DNA of 33,991 nucleotides from Saccharofermentans sp. (GTDB lineage: Bacteria > Bacillota > Clostridia > Saccharofermentanales > Saccharofermentanaceae), in the NCBI GenBank assembly GCA_024683485.1, contig JAIKYD010000096.1:1-33991 (forward strand), written 5' to 3'. The notes beneath the pieces were generated by a model, which saw only the letters and a list, made by a program, of their open reading frames with translations, did not search any database and was not told the origin of the DNA. The position numbers were made by a program, and so were the translations under genes. Positions 9,287 through 17,071 of the stretch are shown one piece after another (within the stretch, counting starts at the first letter, position 1; each line of letters opens with the position of its first letter).

Positions 9287-11662
9287 ATGAAAGCAGGACG
9301 CGGGATCAGAACGATAATCGGAAGTTTCTTCCGTAAGAGAGGACAGGGAGGCGCAGAAGCCTCTACTGCTTCTTTCATCATTTCGCTTGTTTTCGTTCTT
9401 ATTCTTGCGTGCTGCGGAATATCATGGATGCTGTGGAAATTCCCTTATCACATCTTCAGCGATGAGGTTTACAATGTCGTAGTCGTAAATGCACCTGATT
9501 CTTTTATAGAATTCAACGAGGAAACACAGGTGTACCGTGACCAGGAAGCCGCAGAGTACGGTGACCGCAAGAACATTCTACGCAACTTCAGAAGCATTAT
9601 GGATTTCCGTTACAGTTACGACGGGTACGGCTGGACCGAATTTATCTACAAAGAAAATGATGCGGCATACGATTTTGTTACTTTCGGCAAATGGATGCGT
9701 GAGAACGATGCTTATCTGACTGTCTACTTCCCCAGCAACTTCGATGAACTGATAGAAGCACGCCAGAAGGGCCTTACAGATGAGAAGCCACAGGTGCTCA
9801 CTTATTACCGTACTAACTCTCTTGAATACTCTGCAATGAAAAACGGATTCATAGATGAATATCTGTCCTATTACCAGAGCAAGATGCGTGCAGACTTCGG
9901 TCTTGCGATCACATCAGTCTCGGATTCCGAGATAAAGGATGCACCAATAGCAACGGTCGAGAATGCTTATGGATTTAAGGCCATCGTTGAGACTTTAAGC
10001 AGGACGTTCTTCCCTATTCTTTTATTCATAATCCTTCTCTATACGTCAATGAGTATCGGTACCAACGTTATAGCAGGCCAGAAGGAACGCGGAACATTTA
10101 CCGGAATACTATTAACGCCACAGCCCCGTTATGCGATAGTCACAGGTTATCTTGGCGGAGTTGTCTTAAAGACACTTATCCCTGCTTTCTTCGTCGCCAC
10201 TTTCTCGGCTCTGATCCTAGGAAGATATACTATAGGCAGTTATATTGCTCTGTATATATATCTGATAATTCTTGAGATCTTTATCGCCTCTATAACTATT
10301 CTGATATCCGTCATCAATGATACGGTTATTTCCGCTCAGACCGCCTTCCTCCCTGTATTTCTCACTCTTGTAGCTGTCTGTGTCACATGTATCCAGTCCA
10401 TCACCGAAAGAGATGAATTCTACATGTATCTTCCTGTGCACGGTCAGTTCTACGGCATAGGCGACGTTCTTGTAGGCAAGCCCCATATACCCGGACTTAT
10501 TGTGAGTTCAATTGCAACTCTTATTATTTCTGCCTTAATAATCCTGATCACCGAAAGACTTCTTCACAGTGAACGTTACACCGTTTCAGTTGATACAGTC
10601 GATGCACGCGAAGTAAAGAGGATCAAGGAAGGCGGCAAAGCTTCCGCAAAGGAAGTCATCAACAGGTCATACGACAATTTCAACTTTGTATTCAATGAGG
10701 CTTTCTATCCTCTGGTCGTCCTGTCCGTCTACCAGTTGCTTGCATTGATCCCGGTTGTTGTCTCCTATATGAGAAAAGCTGAGTATTCGGCCTATATCCA
10801 GGATCTTGCCAATGTCAGGTCTATCGCGGATATCTTCCAAAAGACATTTGAGATCTTCAGCATCTTCTTCAAAGACCCGCTCTTCCTGGGTCTCATGACA
10901 TTAGGCTATATCCTTATCATAATCACTTACTACATCCACACAGGACGTATCCGTAAGATAAAGGGAATCAGCAGCATCTCCGCATCAATCGGTTATCCTT
11001 TGTCTGACAAAAAACACATAGCTGTTCACTACATCCTCGGATTAGTATTCGGATTCTTAATGATGACCTGCACTGTCGGAATCATGCTCCTTACCGGTCA
11101 GATAACATTTAGCGGCTTCAGCCTTAAGCTTTCATCACTGGGTGTATTCCTGTTTAATCTCCTTATGTGGTTCCCACAGGGAGCTTCCGAAGAGATAATG
11201 TTCAGAGGATTCATGATCTCCTCATTCTCAAAGAGATTCAAACCCGCAGTCGGCATCATAGTATCCTCCATTATGTTCTCGGCATTCCATTCGCTTAACA
11301 GCGGCTATACCCCGCTCGCTTCGGTCAACCTCATACTTATTGCTGTTCTTTTCGCATTGATATATATGCTCACAGGTGATATCTGGATGACTTCAGCTAT
11401 GCATACAGCATGGAATCTGACGCAGGGCAATATCTATGGCCTTCAGGTATCAGGTAATGATGCTGCAAATTCCATTGTAACAGCCATCTACGACAGCAAT
11501 GCCGCATCACTCATTACAGGCGGAGACTTCGGACCTGAAGGCGGCCTTGCAACAACAGCAGTAACAACGGTCTGCCTTGTGATAGTCATTGTTCTTCTTA
11601 TAGTCAAGTCCAAGAAAACAAAGGCTGCGCCGCAACCCGTACAGGATCTTATTACAGGCTAA
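9287..11662 (+). CDS. ABC-2 permease fused to CPBP (Rce1-type) intramembrane protease
   Basis: A 791-residue two-module membrane protein. Residues 1 to about 430 are an ABC-2/NatB-like permease: a helix at about 27-50, an extracytoplasmic region with VVVVNAPDSFIEF, then several helices with the GQKERGTF turn typical of the family. From about 470 to the end is a CPBP glutamic-type intramembrane protease with all motifs present: E635-E636 with R640 (EEIMFRG), H668 (FSAFHS), and H706 with N710 (HTAWN). Such permease-protease fusions are known in Clostridia. The membrane protease may process an exported peptide or a partner, but this is inference. The ATG at 9287 has a weak SD, 15 bp after the ATPase gene. 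Last gene of the plus-strand export operon. Confidence 0.88.
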   Translation: MKAGRGIRTIIGSFFRKRGQGGAEASTASFIISLVFVLILACCGISWMLWKFPYHIFSDEVYNVVVVNAPDSFIEFNEETQVYRDQEAAEYGDRKNILRNFRSIMDFRYSYDGYGWTEFIYKENDAAYDFVTFGKWMRENDAYLTVYFPSNFDELIEARQKGLTDEKPQVLTYYRTNSLEYSAMKNGFIDEYLSYYQSKMRADFGLAITSVSDSEIKDAPIATVENAYGFKAIVETLSRTFFPILLFIILLYTSMSIGTNVIAGQKERGTFTGILLTPQPRYAIVTGYLGGVVLKTLIPAFFVATFSALILGRYTIGSYIALYIYLIILEIFIASITILISVINDTVISAQTAFLPVFLTLVAVCVTCIQSITERDEFYMYLPVHGQFYGIGDVLVGKPHIPGLIVSSIATLIISALIILITERLLHSERYTVSVDTVDAREVKRIKEGGKASAKEVINRSYDNFNFVFNEAFYPLVVLSVYQLLALIPVVVSYMRKAEYSAYIQDLANVRSIADIFQKTFEIFSIFFKDPLFLGLMTLGYILIIITYYIHTGRIRKIKGISSISASIGYPLSDKKHIAVHYILGLVFGFLMMTCTVGIMLLTGQITFSGFSLKLSSLGVFLFNLLMWFPQGASEEIMFRGFMISSFSKRFKPAVGIIVSSIMFSAFHSLNSGYTPLASVNLILIAVLFALIYMLTGDIWMTSAMHTAWNLTQGNIYGLQVSGNDAANSIVTAIYDSNAASLITGGDFGPEGGLATTAVTTVCLVIVIVLLIVKSKKTKAAPQPVQDLITG

Positions 11663-11752
11663 AATTCAGGCAAAACCGGATCTATAAAATTGGATGTACT
11701 GGATTCCATTCAAAACCCCGGCAAAAGTCACAGTATGCTTGAACATTGATAT

Positions 11753-11910
11753 CTTGTCGTACTTTTCTGAGAAAAACGACAAATCTTACAAGATTCCTGA
11801 AAACGATCTCCAAAGCTCTACAAAATCATGCGACAAATCCTGTTCAAGTTTGGAGATCCTTCAGTGATTTCTTCAGGGTTTTGTCGGAATTCAGCGAAAA
11901 ATGCGACAAG
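11753..11910. repeat. 158-bp imperfect palindrome with hairpin ends (MITE-like)
   Basis: The outer ends are CTTGTCG (11753) and CGACAAG (11904-11910). Each end is itself a 29-base hairpin of form TTGTCG-N17-CGACAA (11754-11782 and 11881-11909). At the centre, GATCTCCAAA (11805-11814) pairs with TTTGGAGATC (11849-11858). The outer ends and the central arms share the same midpoint, 11831.5, so this is one long imperfect palindrome. The terminal 33 bases match about 24/33 as inverted repeats. No clear target-site duplication is visible. A small non-autonomous mobile element or a long hairpin transcript are both possible. Confidence 0.6.
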
Positions 11911-11911
11911 C

Positions 11912-12120
11912 TATAATAGTTTTATAGATAGATGTTTTTGCTGCGGAACGCGGCTGCAGAGGGAGCTGCAAACGGGTTTTTATGAGTGGACTAACCGCTA
12001 GCAGCCATAATGGGTTACACAGATCATACTCTGGCCGTTAAGGATGCCTTCGGCACATTCTTACGAATGCTTGCGTCCTTGACGTTAAAGTCTGCAGGTG
12101 CTATTGAACCTTTCTAGAGA
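11912..12120 (+). ncRNA. Candidate structured non-coding RNA
   Basis: About 200 nt with dense complementarity and no reading frame. Stems seen: TGCAG/CTGCA (11955-11970), GGCTGC/GCAGCC (11952-11957 with 12001-12006), TAACC/GGTTA (11992-11996 with 12013-12017, which crosses the previous stem as a pseudoknot would), CAGA/TCTG (12020-12033), and a 12-bp stem 12036-12047 with 12073-12084. That last stem is perfect only as plus-strand RNA because two pairs are U-G wobbles. Inside it CATTC-ttac-GAATG forms the tip. A perfect TATAAT lies at 11912-11917 but no good -35 does. Size and pseudoknots recall clostridial raiA-type RNAs, but I could not match a consensus. The 3' end is uncertain. Confidence 0.5.
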
Positions 12121-12140
12121 TAAACAACACTAACCGATTT

Positions 12141-12278
12141 TTTGTTACGACACTTGTGCGGCTCTGCCGAACAGTTGCAGTGAAATAACGGCATTGATCA
12201 TGGTTTTGTTACGATGTTTGTATGGCATTACCGAACATTTGCAATGACAAAGCTGCGTTTATCGGGTCTTTGTTATGA
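12141..12278. repeat. 64-bp degenerate tandem repeats (two units plus the start of a third)
   Basis: TTTGTTACGA occurs at 12141 and 12205, and TTTGTTATGA at 12269, exactly 64 bp apart each time. Units 1 and 2 agree at about 44 of 64 positions by hand alignment, including the shared block CCGAACA-TTGCA. The third unit fades after about 20 bp where the ECF gene's 3' flank begins. No coding frame explains the period. Confidence 0.65.
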
Positions 12279-12310
12279 TAGTTTTATGGTTTGCTTTCCC
12301 AGAAACTATC
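12277..12310 (-). terminator. Stem-loop just past the ECF S-component gene
   Basis: GATAGTTT (12277-12284) pairs with AAACTATC (12303-12310) around an 18-base loop, ending two bases from the ECF gene stop. It lacks a T-run on either strand, so it may slow or end transcription weakly, or only protect the 3' end. Confidence 0.35.
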
Positions 12311-12312
12311 TG

Positions 12313-12834
12313 TTATTTAGTCAGTTTCTTTATCCTTATCATGTATGTCAGCGGGATAGCAAGAACTACAGCAACGATACCTTGCACTATGTTAAACACA
12401 ACCGCACCTGCAGCAGCTTCTATACCGTACATAAAGATCTCAAATGCAAAGTATCCAAGAACCATAATAGATTCAGCAACTACACCTGCTAAAAATCTTA
12501 ACAAAAAACCAGCCGCTTTATTGCCGTATGACTTTCTCATGATGAGTGATGCAGTAAGTCCCATAAGGCCTTTTATTATAAAAGTCGGTGCTATATATAC
12601 AGGATAGCCTGCTATTAGATCTCCTAAGGCCGAACCTATCGCTGCAGGAAAGAAAGCGGCAGGACCAATAAAATATGACGCCATAAGGATCACTCCGTCA
12701 CCGAGGTTCATGAAACCAAGCGCTGTAGGGATCCGTAATTCAGTTCCGATAAACACCAATGCGGCAAGGATACCGCATTCCGCGATAAGCCTGAGGTTTT
12801 GCCTGGAGTTTGTTTTGCGGGAATTATCTGTCAT
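12313..12834 (-). CDS. ECF transporter S component (substrate-binding membrane protein)
   Basis: A 173-residue protein with about five hydrophobic segments and a charged N-terminus. The segments around LGFMNLGDGVILMASYFIGP and GSALGDLIAGYPVYIAPTF are typical of the riboflavin/pyridoxine-type S components (the ECF-ribofla_trS group) that bind a vitamin and recruit a shared EcfA/EcfT energy module. No EcfA or EcfT is nearby, as expected for group II ECF transporters. It starts five bases after the HAD phosphatase gene, so a phosphorylated vitamin precursor is a possible shared theme, but the substrate cannot be read from the sequence. Confidence 0.82.
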   Translation of the reverse strand: MTDNSRKTNSRQNLRLIAECGILAALVFIGTELRIPTALGFMNLGDGVILMASYFIGPAAFFPAAIGSALGDLIAGYPVYIAPTFIIKGLMGLTASLIMRKSYGNKAAGFLLRFLAGVVAESIMVLGYFAFEIFMYGIEAAAGAVVFNIVQGIVAVVLAIPLTYMIRIKKLTK

Positions 12835-12839
12835 AGTGT

Positions 12840-13496
12840 TTATCTCATGAAATGACTAAGATCAACAGGAGCCGTACAGATATTAACAGCTCCATTCTCC
12901 AAAAGGAATTCACGGGTTCTGTAGCCCCACGTGCAGCTTATAGAGTCAAGTCCGCTGTTCTTCGCTGTCAGTATATCAGTATCCGAGTCACCGATATATA
13001 CCGCTGCGGAATTATCGGTACCGAGCGAATAAAGACAGCGTTCCACCGGTTCAGACGACGGCTTGCGTTCAACACCTTCCAAAGAACCTCTGACATAATC
13101 GAATAGTTCCGGAAAGAAATGAGCTATGAGTTTTTGAGAAGGCTCATCATCTTTATTCGTGACACAGGCAAGAAGCATTCCTTCAGATTTAAGCCGTATA
13201 AGAAGTTCAGTGATACCGTTATAAGGCTTTGTATTCTCAAGATAGTGCGAATTATAGTAAGCAACATAATCCTTAAGAAGTTTTGTCTTCAGTTCTTCGC
13301 TGTATTCTCCGGGATCTGCATCAAGACTTCTCTCGATGAACTTAACAACACCATTGTTTATAAAAGTCCTTACCTGCTCTTCTGTCTGAGTGGAAAGACC
13401 ATTCATCCTGCGTGCGGCATTAAGACTTTGGGCAAGTCCGCCCAAAGTATCCAGAAGCGTTCCGTCAAGATCAAAGCATGCCAGTCTGTATCTCAT
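12840..13496 (-). CDS. HAD-superfamily phosphatase (phosphoglycolate phosphatase-like)
   Basis: Soluble HAD hydrolase of 218 residues from the ATG at 13496. Motif I FDLDGTLLDT stands six residues from that start, where the family expects it. A helical cap domain follows (about 15-85), then motif II in the VTNKDD stretch, and the C-terminal motif IV region YIGDSDTDILTAKNSG. The open frame extends upstream to 13607, but the extra 37 residues are basic, low in conservation signs and lack an SD, so I use the internal ATG. The substrate is likely a small phosphate ester. It precedes the ECF gene by five bases and probably shares its transcript. Confidence 0.85.
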   Translation of the reverse strand: MRYRLACFDLDGTLLDTLGGLAQSLNAARRMNGLSTQTEEQVRTFINNGVVKFIERSLDADPGEYSEELKTKLLKDYVAYYNSHYLENTKPYNGITELLIRLKSEGMLLACVTNKDDEPSQKLIAHFFPELFDYVRGSLEGVERKPSSEPVERCLYSLGTDNSAAVYIGDSDTDILTAKNSGLDSISCTWGYRTREFLLENGAVNICTAPVDLSHFMR

Positions 13497-13695
13497 ATAA
13501 TCTTTCTTATCAATGTTTGCGGTGCGTTCATGCCGCTCATTCCCGCTAATCTTCACTGCCATTACAGTAACTCGCGCCCATTTTAGCACGAATAATAGTA
13601 CTTTCAATAAGCAAGTTGTACATGGTTATAGAAAAGGACGAGGCGTAATGCTAACATTATCTCGAAAAAGTAATCTGTAACTGAAGGAGTTTAAT

Positions 13696-14727
13696 ATGGC
13701 AATCGTAAAGTTCAGCACAATGAATCTGGGCACATATGAGACAGATGTCGTTATCTCGGGAATAAACCAGGCATCAACGGCAAACAACAAGCCTATGATC
13801 AAGATAACGATGAATGACGGAGAAGAAGGAATAACCGCCCTGATGTTTGACACAACCAAAAAAGATCTTTTGGCATCCGGTATTGAAGAAGGGATAACCG
13901 CCGTGGTCACACTTGAAGTAACTGACTATAAGGGAAACCGCAGTTATAAGATCACCAATATAAATCCGGTAAAGCTTCCTGAAGACGAGTTGAAACAGTT
14001 GGTAAAGCTTCCGCCGGAAGATCCGGCAAAACTGGCTGATAACATCATCATGCTTATCAAGCAATCATCGGGAAGAACTTATGACATGTCCACGCATGAC
14101 GTTCCCTCTGATGATTTCTCGCTCACAGCACTTGCCGTCAGACTGATCTCAGCCAACATCAAGGCTTTTACCAGATCTTCTGCAGCCAAGACCATGCACC
14201 ACAATATCTATGGCGGTCTGGTCTATCACATATACAGGATGATAAAAGCTGCTTATTCAATAAGCGAAGTCTATCCCCTTCTTAACCGTGAACTCCTTGT
14301 TTGTGGAACAGCTCTTCATGATATAGGAAAGCTTATTGAGATAAAGACTTCTGATACAGGTGTTGCCACATACACTGATATGGGTAATCTTTTCGGGCAT
14401 TCCCTGCTCGGTATCGAGATGATAGATCACGAGGTCTGGAGACGCAATCAGGCAAACGGCGGCAAGTCATATAATGCTGAACAGGTGGCAATGCTTAAGC
14501 ATATGCTTGCCTCACATCACGGACAGCCTGAATGGGGTGCCATAAGAGTTCCTTCCATACCGGAAGCAATGATCCTCCACGAACTCGACATGATCGATTC
14601 CCGTATGTATATGTACGAAGAAAATTTCAGTTCGATGGCTCCGGGAAGTTCCAGTGATCCGGTTTTCGGAATTGCCAGCGACGGTAAGTCAGTAATCTAC
14701 AAGAATTCGTTCAGCAATTACAACTGA
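13696..14727 (+). CDS. YhaM-like 3'-5' exoribonuclease (OB-fold plus HD domain)
   Basis: A 343-residue cytoplasmic nuclease, somewhat longer than the 314 residues of B. subtilis YhaM. Residues 1 to about 95 form an OB-fold nucleic-acid-binding domain; the HD phosphohydrolase domain occupies about 155-320, with the metal-binding LHDIGK at its centre, an earlier MHHNIYGGLVYHIYRM histidine helix and a later ASHHG. The ATG has a strong AAGGAG SD eight bases upstream. It diverges from the HAD/ECF pair and converges on the lipoprotein gene, with only 12 bp between stops. YhaM enzymes shorten RNA and DNA 3' ends. Confidence 0.88.
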   Translation: MAIVKFSTMNLGTYETDVVISGINQASTANNKPMIKITMNDGEEGITALMFDTTKKDLLASGIEEGITAVVTLEVTDYKGNRSYKITNINPVKLPEDELKQLVKLPPEDPAKLADNIIMLIKQSSGRTYDMSTHDVPSDDFSLTALAVRLISANIKAFTRSSAAKTMHHNIYGGLVYHIYRMIKAAYSISEVYPLLNRELLVCGTALHDIGKLIEIKTSDTGVATYTDMGNLFGHSLLGIEMIDHEVWRRNQANGGKSYNAEQVAMLKHMLASHHGQPEWGAIRVPSIPEAMILHELDMIDSRMYMYEENFSSMAPGSSSDPVFGIASDGKSVIYKNSFSNYN

Positions 14728-14728
14728 T

Positions 14729-14751
14729 AGTTACTGAGCTCACGCGTAACT
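14729..14751. terminator. Small inverted repeat between convergent genes
   Basis: AGTTAC (14729-14734) pairs with GTAACT (14746-14751). It spans the gap between two convergent stops and enters the last codons of the minus-strand gene. It could act as a weak bidirectional stop; no T-run is present. Confidence 0.25.
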
Positions 14752-15831
14752 GACACTGTACAGTCCTTCCGAGTCATCGTAATACAATATCTTTTCATCT
14801 TCGTCCAGATATCGGTATATGGAAACTGACGAGAAATGGTATTTCTGTTCAGGTGCCTCGAAGGTCACTGTCGAGAATTTCACCCAGTACCCCGGAAGCA
14901 AAGGAACTGTAAGATCATCAACGGGACAGCCGCTGGCTGTCCTGTTGTCATCCGTCATCATAAAATACTCCAGACAGAGATCATCATTATACAGATATGA
15001 TTTCAAAGACCACGTTGCATCAACGTGATAGCCGACTCCGTCAACTACCACATAAGTCCAGGCATGATCCATTCCCGGAGCATAACAGCCAACATTCAGC
15101 GCATCCACGCCTACCTGAAGAAGCAAATAGGAATACACGCTGCTGAGTTCATAACAAACACCTTTTCTGTTCATTATCGTGTAATAAGAGGCACCGTTGC
15201 CTGAATACTGTGGAATCTCCTCATAGTAATACGTGGATTCCATATAATCATAGAGTTTAAGACATTTCTCGAAATCATTATCATCAGGCTCAAGATAAGT
15301 GTTAAGAACATCTGCAATAATGGCTTCAAATTCAGCCTGTCTTGCCACATATTCCTCCACAGGCATTTGATAGTAGATCCTGCCCACGCCATTCTCGAAC
15401 GGCACCGAACCATCATCACTCTTGCCGGATATCCTCATGCACGCGGCTGGAAACAGTTCATTCAGTGTTACCGGATCGGTTGCCCAGTCGTAAGCCTCCT
15501 GACTTGAACACTCAAAGGTGTCTTCTCCTGCTCTCAGAGCATCACAAAGATTATAAAAAGACTCCCAATGATCCTGCGGGATCACTGTTGATAATTTCGA
15601 TACATATACATGAGGATTAAATTCAATAGATGATTCAGTTATCTCCGTTGTAGCAGCTGAAGTCTCTGACGTTTCTGTTTGTGTCATTTCTGTCTGATCC
15701 AAACCTTCTGACACAATAAACCCAGCCGTGGTATCAGTTATGGCATCCGAATCTTCAGCCTTATTGCATCCGCCAAAAGACAAAAGCACCATTACGGCAA
15801 GAACAAGGCTCAGATATTGTTCCCTATGCAT
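14740..15831 (-). CDS. Secreted lipoprotein with transglutaminase-like domain
   Basis: 363 residues from the ATG at 15831, which has a GGGGG SD nine bases before it; 25 further in-frame codons upstream carry no signal sequence and overlap a terminator, so they are rejected. Residues 1-22 are a lipoprotein signal ending in FGGC (C22). A Thr/Ser/Glu-rich linker (about 25-70) follows. The C-terminal half holds a complete transglutaminase/protease-type triad: C226 (NRKGVC), H256 (MDHAWTYV) and D271 (HVDATW). Such proteins may cross-link or cleave peptides at the cell surface; the target is unknown. It converges on the YhaM-like gene. Confidence 0.82.
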   Translation of the reverse strand: MHREQYLSLVLAVMVLLSFGGCNKAEDSDAITDTTAGFIVSEGLDQTEMTQTETSETSAATTEITESSIEFNPHVYVSKLSTVIPQDHWESFYNLCDALRAGEDTFECSSQEAYDWATDPVTLNELFPAACMRISGKSDDGSVPFENGVGRIYYQMPVEEYVARQAEFEAIIADVLNTYLEPDDNDFEKCLKLYDYMESTYYYEEIPQYSGNGASYYTIMNRKGVCYELSSVYSYLLLQVGVDALNVGCYAPGMDHAWTYVVVDGVGYHVDATWSLKSYLYNDDLCLEYFMMTDDNRTASGCPVDDLTVPLLPGYWVKFSTVTFEAPEQKYHFSSVSIYRYLDEDEKILYYDDSEGLYSVSYA

Positions 15832-15859
15832 TTCTATTATCCCCCGATAAACTAAAGCA

Positions 15860-15887
15860 TAAGACTGCCCGGCAGACCTGCCGGGCA
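15860..15887 (-). terminator. GC-rich hairpin terminator after the DUF3021 gene
   Basis: TGCCCGGCAG (15866-15875) and CTGCCGGGCA (15878-15887) form a 10-bp perfect inverted repeat. On the minus strand the stem is followed by GTCTTATGCTTT, a modest U-tract. It lies about 50 bp past the DUF3021 gene stop and upstream of the transglutaminase-lipoprotein start. Confidence 0.75.
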
Positions 15888-15939
15888 ATCCAAAACAATT
15901 ATACACTTATTCCGTTACTGTAAGATGTCCTGAACCAGT

Positions 15940-16377
15940 TTACTTCTTCATTGACTGGATCTTCTCATTCATGCGCTTTGCTTCCCTGCGGTAGAAACAC
16001 ATAAAGCAAAACCATATGATGAATGCAACAACAAGTTGTATGGCAGCTATTACAATGCCCTGAGCAAGTGTTGCCGCGCCTCCAAACCAGCCTACCGCAT
16101 ATGCTACAACAGTGTAGATAACGCAGCCTATTCCCATGTGGATCACAACTTTAATCGGCTGAGGCAGCTTGTCACTGTTATAAACAATTGTGGGTACACC
16201 GAATCCCAAGCCGACTAAAGTGCTTCCAACCACCATCTTCGTGAACTGATAACCGTCAAGGCTGAAGTTTCCGCCGTTCCAAATGTCAAAGAATACTCCT
16301 ACGATGCTAAATATCGTCAATGCCATTCCAATGCTAATTACTGTGCTCTTAATCAGATCCTTTACTATTTTTCCCAT
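15940..16377 (-). CDS. DUF3021 family membrane protein (LytTR partner)
   Basis: 145 residues from the ATG at 16377, which has an ideal AAGGAGG SD; the longer frame to 16452 lies inside the upstream gene and is rejected. Four hydrophobic segments: about 10-30, 45-65, 75-95 and 103-127, then a basic tail. The size, topology and position directly after a LytTR-domain regulator match DUF3021 proteins, which are thought to bind or restrain the paired regulator at the membrane. That mechanism is known only for relatives. Its start lies 13 bp after the regulator's stop, so the pair is co-transcribed. Confidence 0.85.
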   Translation of the reverse strand: MGKIVKDLIKSTVISIGMALTIFSIVGVFFDIWNGGNFSLDGYQFTKMVVGSTLVGLGFGVPTIVYNSDKLPQPIKVVIHMGIGCVIYTVVAYAVGWFGGAATLAQGIVIAAIQLVVAFIIWFCFMCFYRREAKRMNEKIQSMKK

Positions 16378-16390
16378 TTCTATTACCTCC

Positions 16391-16828
16391 TTACAATCCG
16401 AGATATTTTTTGAATTCAGGCAGATACTTCCTCGATACATAATCCTTGTCACCGTTCTTGAGCTTAAGAAGCAGTGTGCCGCTGAAGCCGGGCTCGATAC
16501 TGTCCATATAGGAAAGGTTGATTAATGTTGTCTTGGATATCTGCATAAACTGTTTGCCAAGTTGCTGTCCCAGTTCATATAGACGCTTGCGCGAACGGTA
16601 TCTCTGCTTTGCTCCATATATGACCGTATCACCGTTCTCAACTATTACCATATAGATTTCTTTAGGCTGAAGAACAACAATATCTTCTTCATTCTGCAAA
16701 GCCGTAATTGGTGTCTCACTGTTGCTGAATATATCGACTATACGCTGGATCTCATCAGTGACCTTGTCAGTATGAATAACCGCAAAAGGTTCCCGGTATT
16801 CTGCTGATATATCTATTTTTACTTTCAC
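16391..16828 (-). CDS. LytTR-domain DNA-binding transcriptional regulator
   Basis: 145 residues, starting with GTG at 16828 behind GGGGAGG ten bases upstream. It has a short N-terminal region (1 to about 45) and a C-terminal LytTR domain (about 48-145). The domain shows the usual EDIVVLQPKEIYMVIVENGDTV beta-strand region, the FMQISKTTLINLSYM core and YVSRKYLPEFKKYLGL at the end. No receiver domain is present, which is normal for the LytTR/DUF3021 stand-alone class. Likely targets include its own operon. A small SD-ORF and possible promoter lie upstream. Confidence 0.9.
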   Translation of the reverse strand: MKVKIDISAEYREPFAVIHTDKVTDEIQRIVDIFSNSETPITALQNEEDIVVLQPKEIYMVIVENGDTVIYGAKQRYRSRKRLYELGQQLGKQFMQISKTTLINLSYMDSIEPGFSGTLLLKLKNGDKDYVSRKYLPEFKKYLGL

Positions 16829-16908
16829 TTCACGAAAGCCTCCCCTGGAAATATACGTCTATGTTACCATCATGCTGCAGGATATCACTATCTGCTGTTC
16901 ATTAATTC

Positions 16909-16946
16909 TGAGATCATTTTCATCACCTCCATCTTTGCTTGATGGC
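16909..16946 (-). other. Possible leader mini-ORF before the LytTR gene
   Basis: On the minus strand GGAGGTGATGAAAATG carries a consensus SD eight bases before an ATG that opens a nine-codon frame, MISELMNSR, closed by TAG; an ATG two codons earlier gives MKMISELMNSR. It is the only strong SD without a gene in the window. It could be a leader peptide or the scar of a decayed gene. Boundaries are approximate. Confidence 0.3.
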
Positions 16947-17016
16947 CACATAGTATCAAATGCTTTTCACGTTGTGTCCGGAAACAAGGTAAGTGGCAGA
17001 TTTTGGCGGGTGAAAT

Positions 17017-17045
17017 GCAAAAAGGCGCCTTTTGAATGACGCCTT
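17017..17045 (-). terminator. Terminator of the HTH/zinc-ribbon regulator gene
   Basis: On the minus strand AAGGCG pairs with CGCCTT (17040-17045 with 17022-17027) and the stem runs into TTTTTGC. It lies about 27 bp past the stop. Confidence 0.75.
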
Positions 17046-17071
17046 CAATCGTATATCCGGTTGTTATCAGT

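Larger units (their letters stand above)
11663..12312. other. 650-bp intergenic region without a convincing protein gene
   Basis: Between the ABC operon (plus) and the ECF/HAD genes (minus). The only long frame, a 92-codon one at 12214, lacks an SD and overlaps the minus-strand gene, so I do not accept it. In order the region holds a plain AT-rich stretch (11663-11752), a 158-bp imperfect palindrome (11753-11910), a -10-like TATAAT with a candidate structured RNA (11912-12120), 64-bp tandem repeats (12141-12278), and a stem-loop next to the ECF gene stop. Confidence 0.7.

Noticed and set aside
12214..12492. 92-codon plus-strand frame at the ECF gene end
   Set aside because: It has no SD, unusual composition for a protein and overlaps the ECF S-component gene on the other strand and the tandem repeats.
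13497..13607. N-terminal extension of the HAD phosphatase
   Set aside because: No SD at 13607 and the HAD motif I would lie unusually far from the N-terminus; the ATG at 13496 places it correctly.
16378..16452. 25-residue extension of the DUF3021 protein
   Set aside because: It overlaps the LytTR gene, while an ideal AAGGAGG SD precedes the ATG at 16377.
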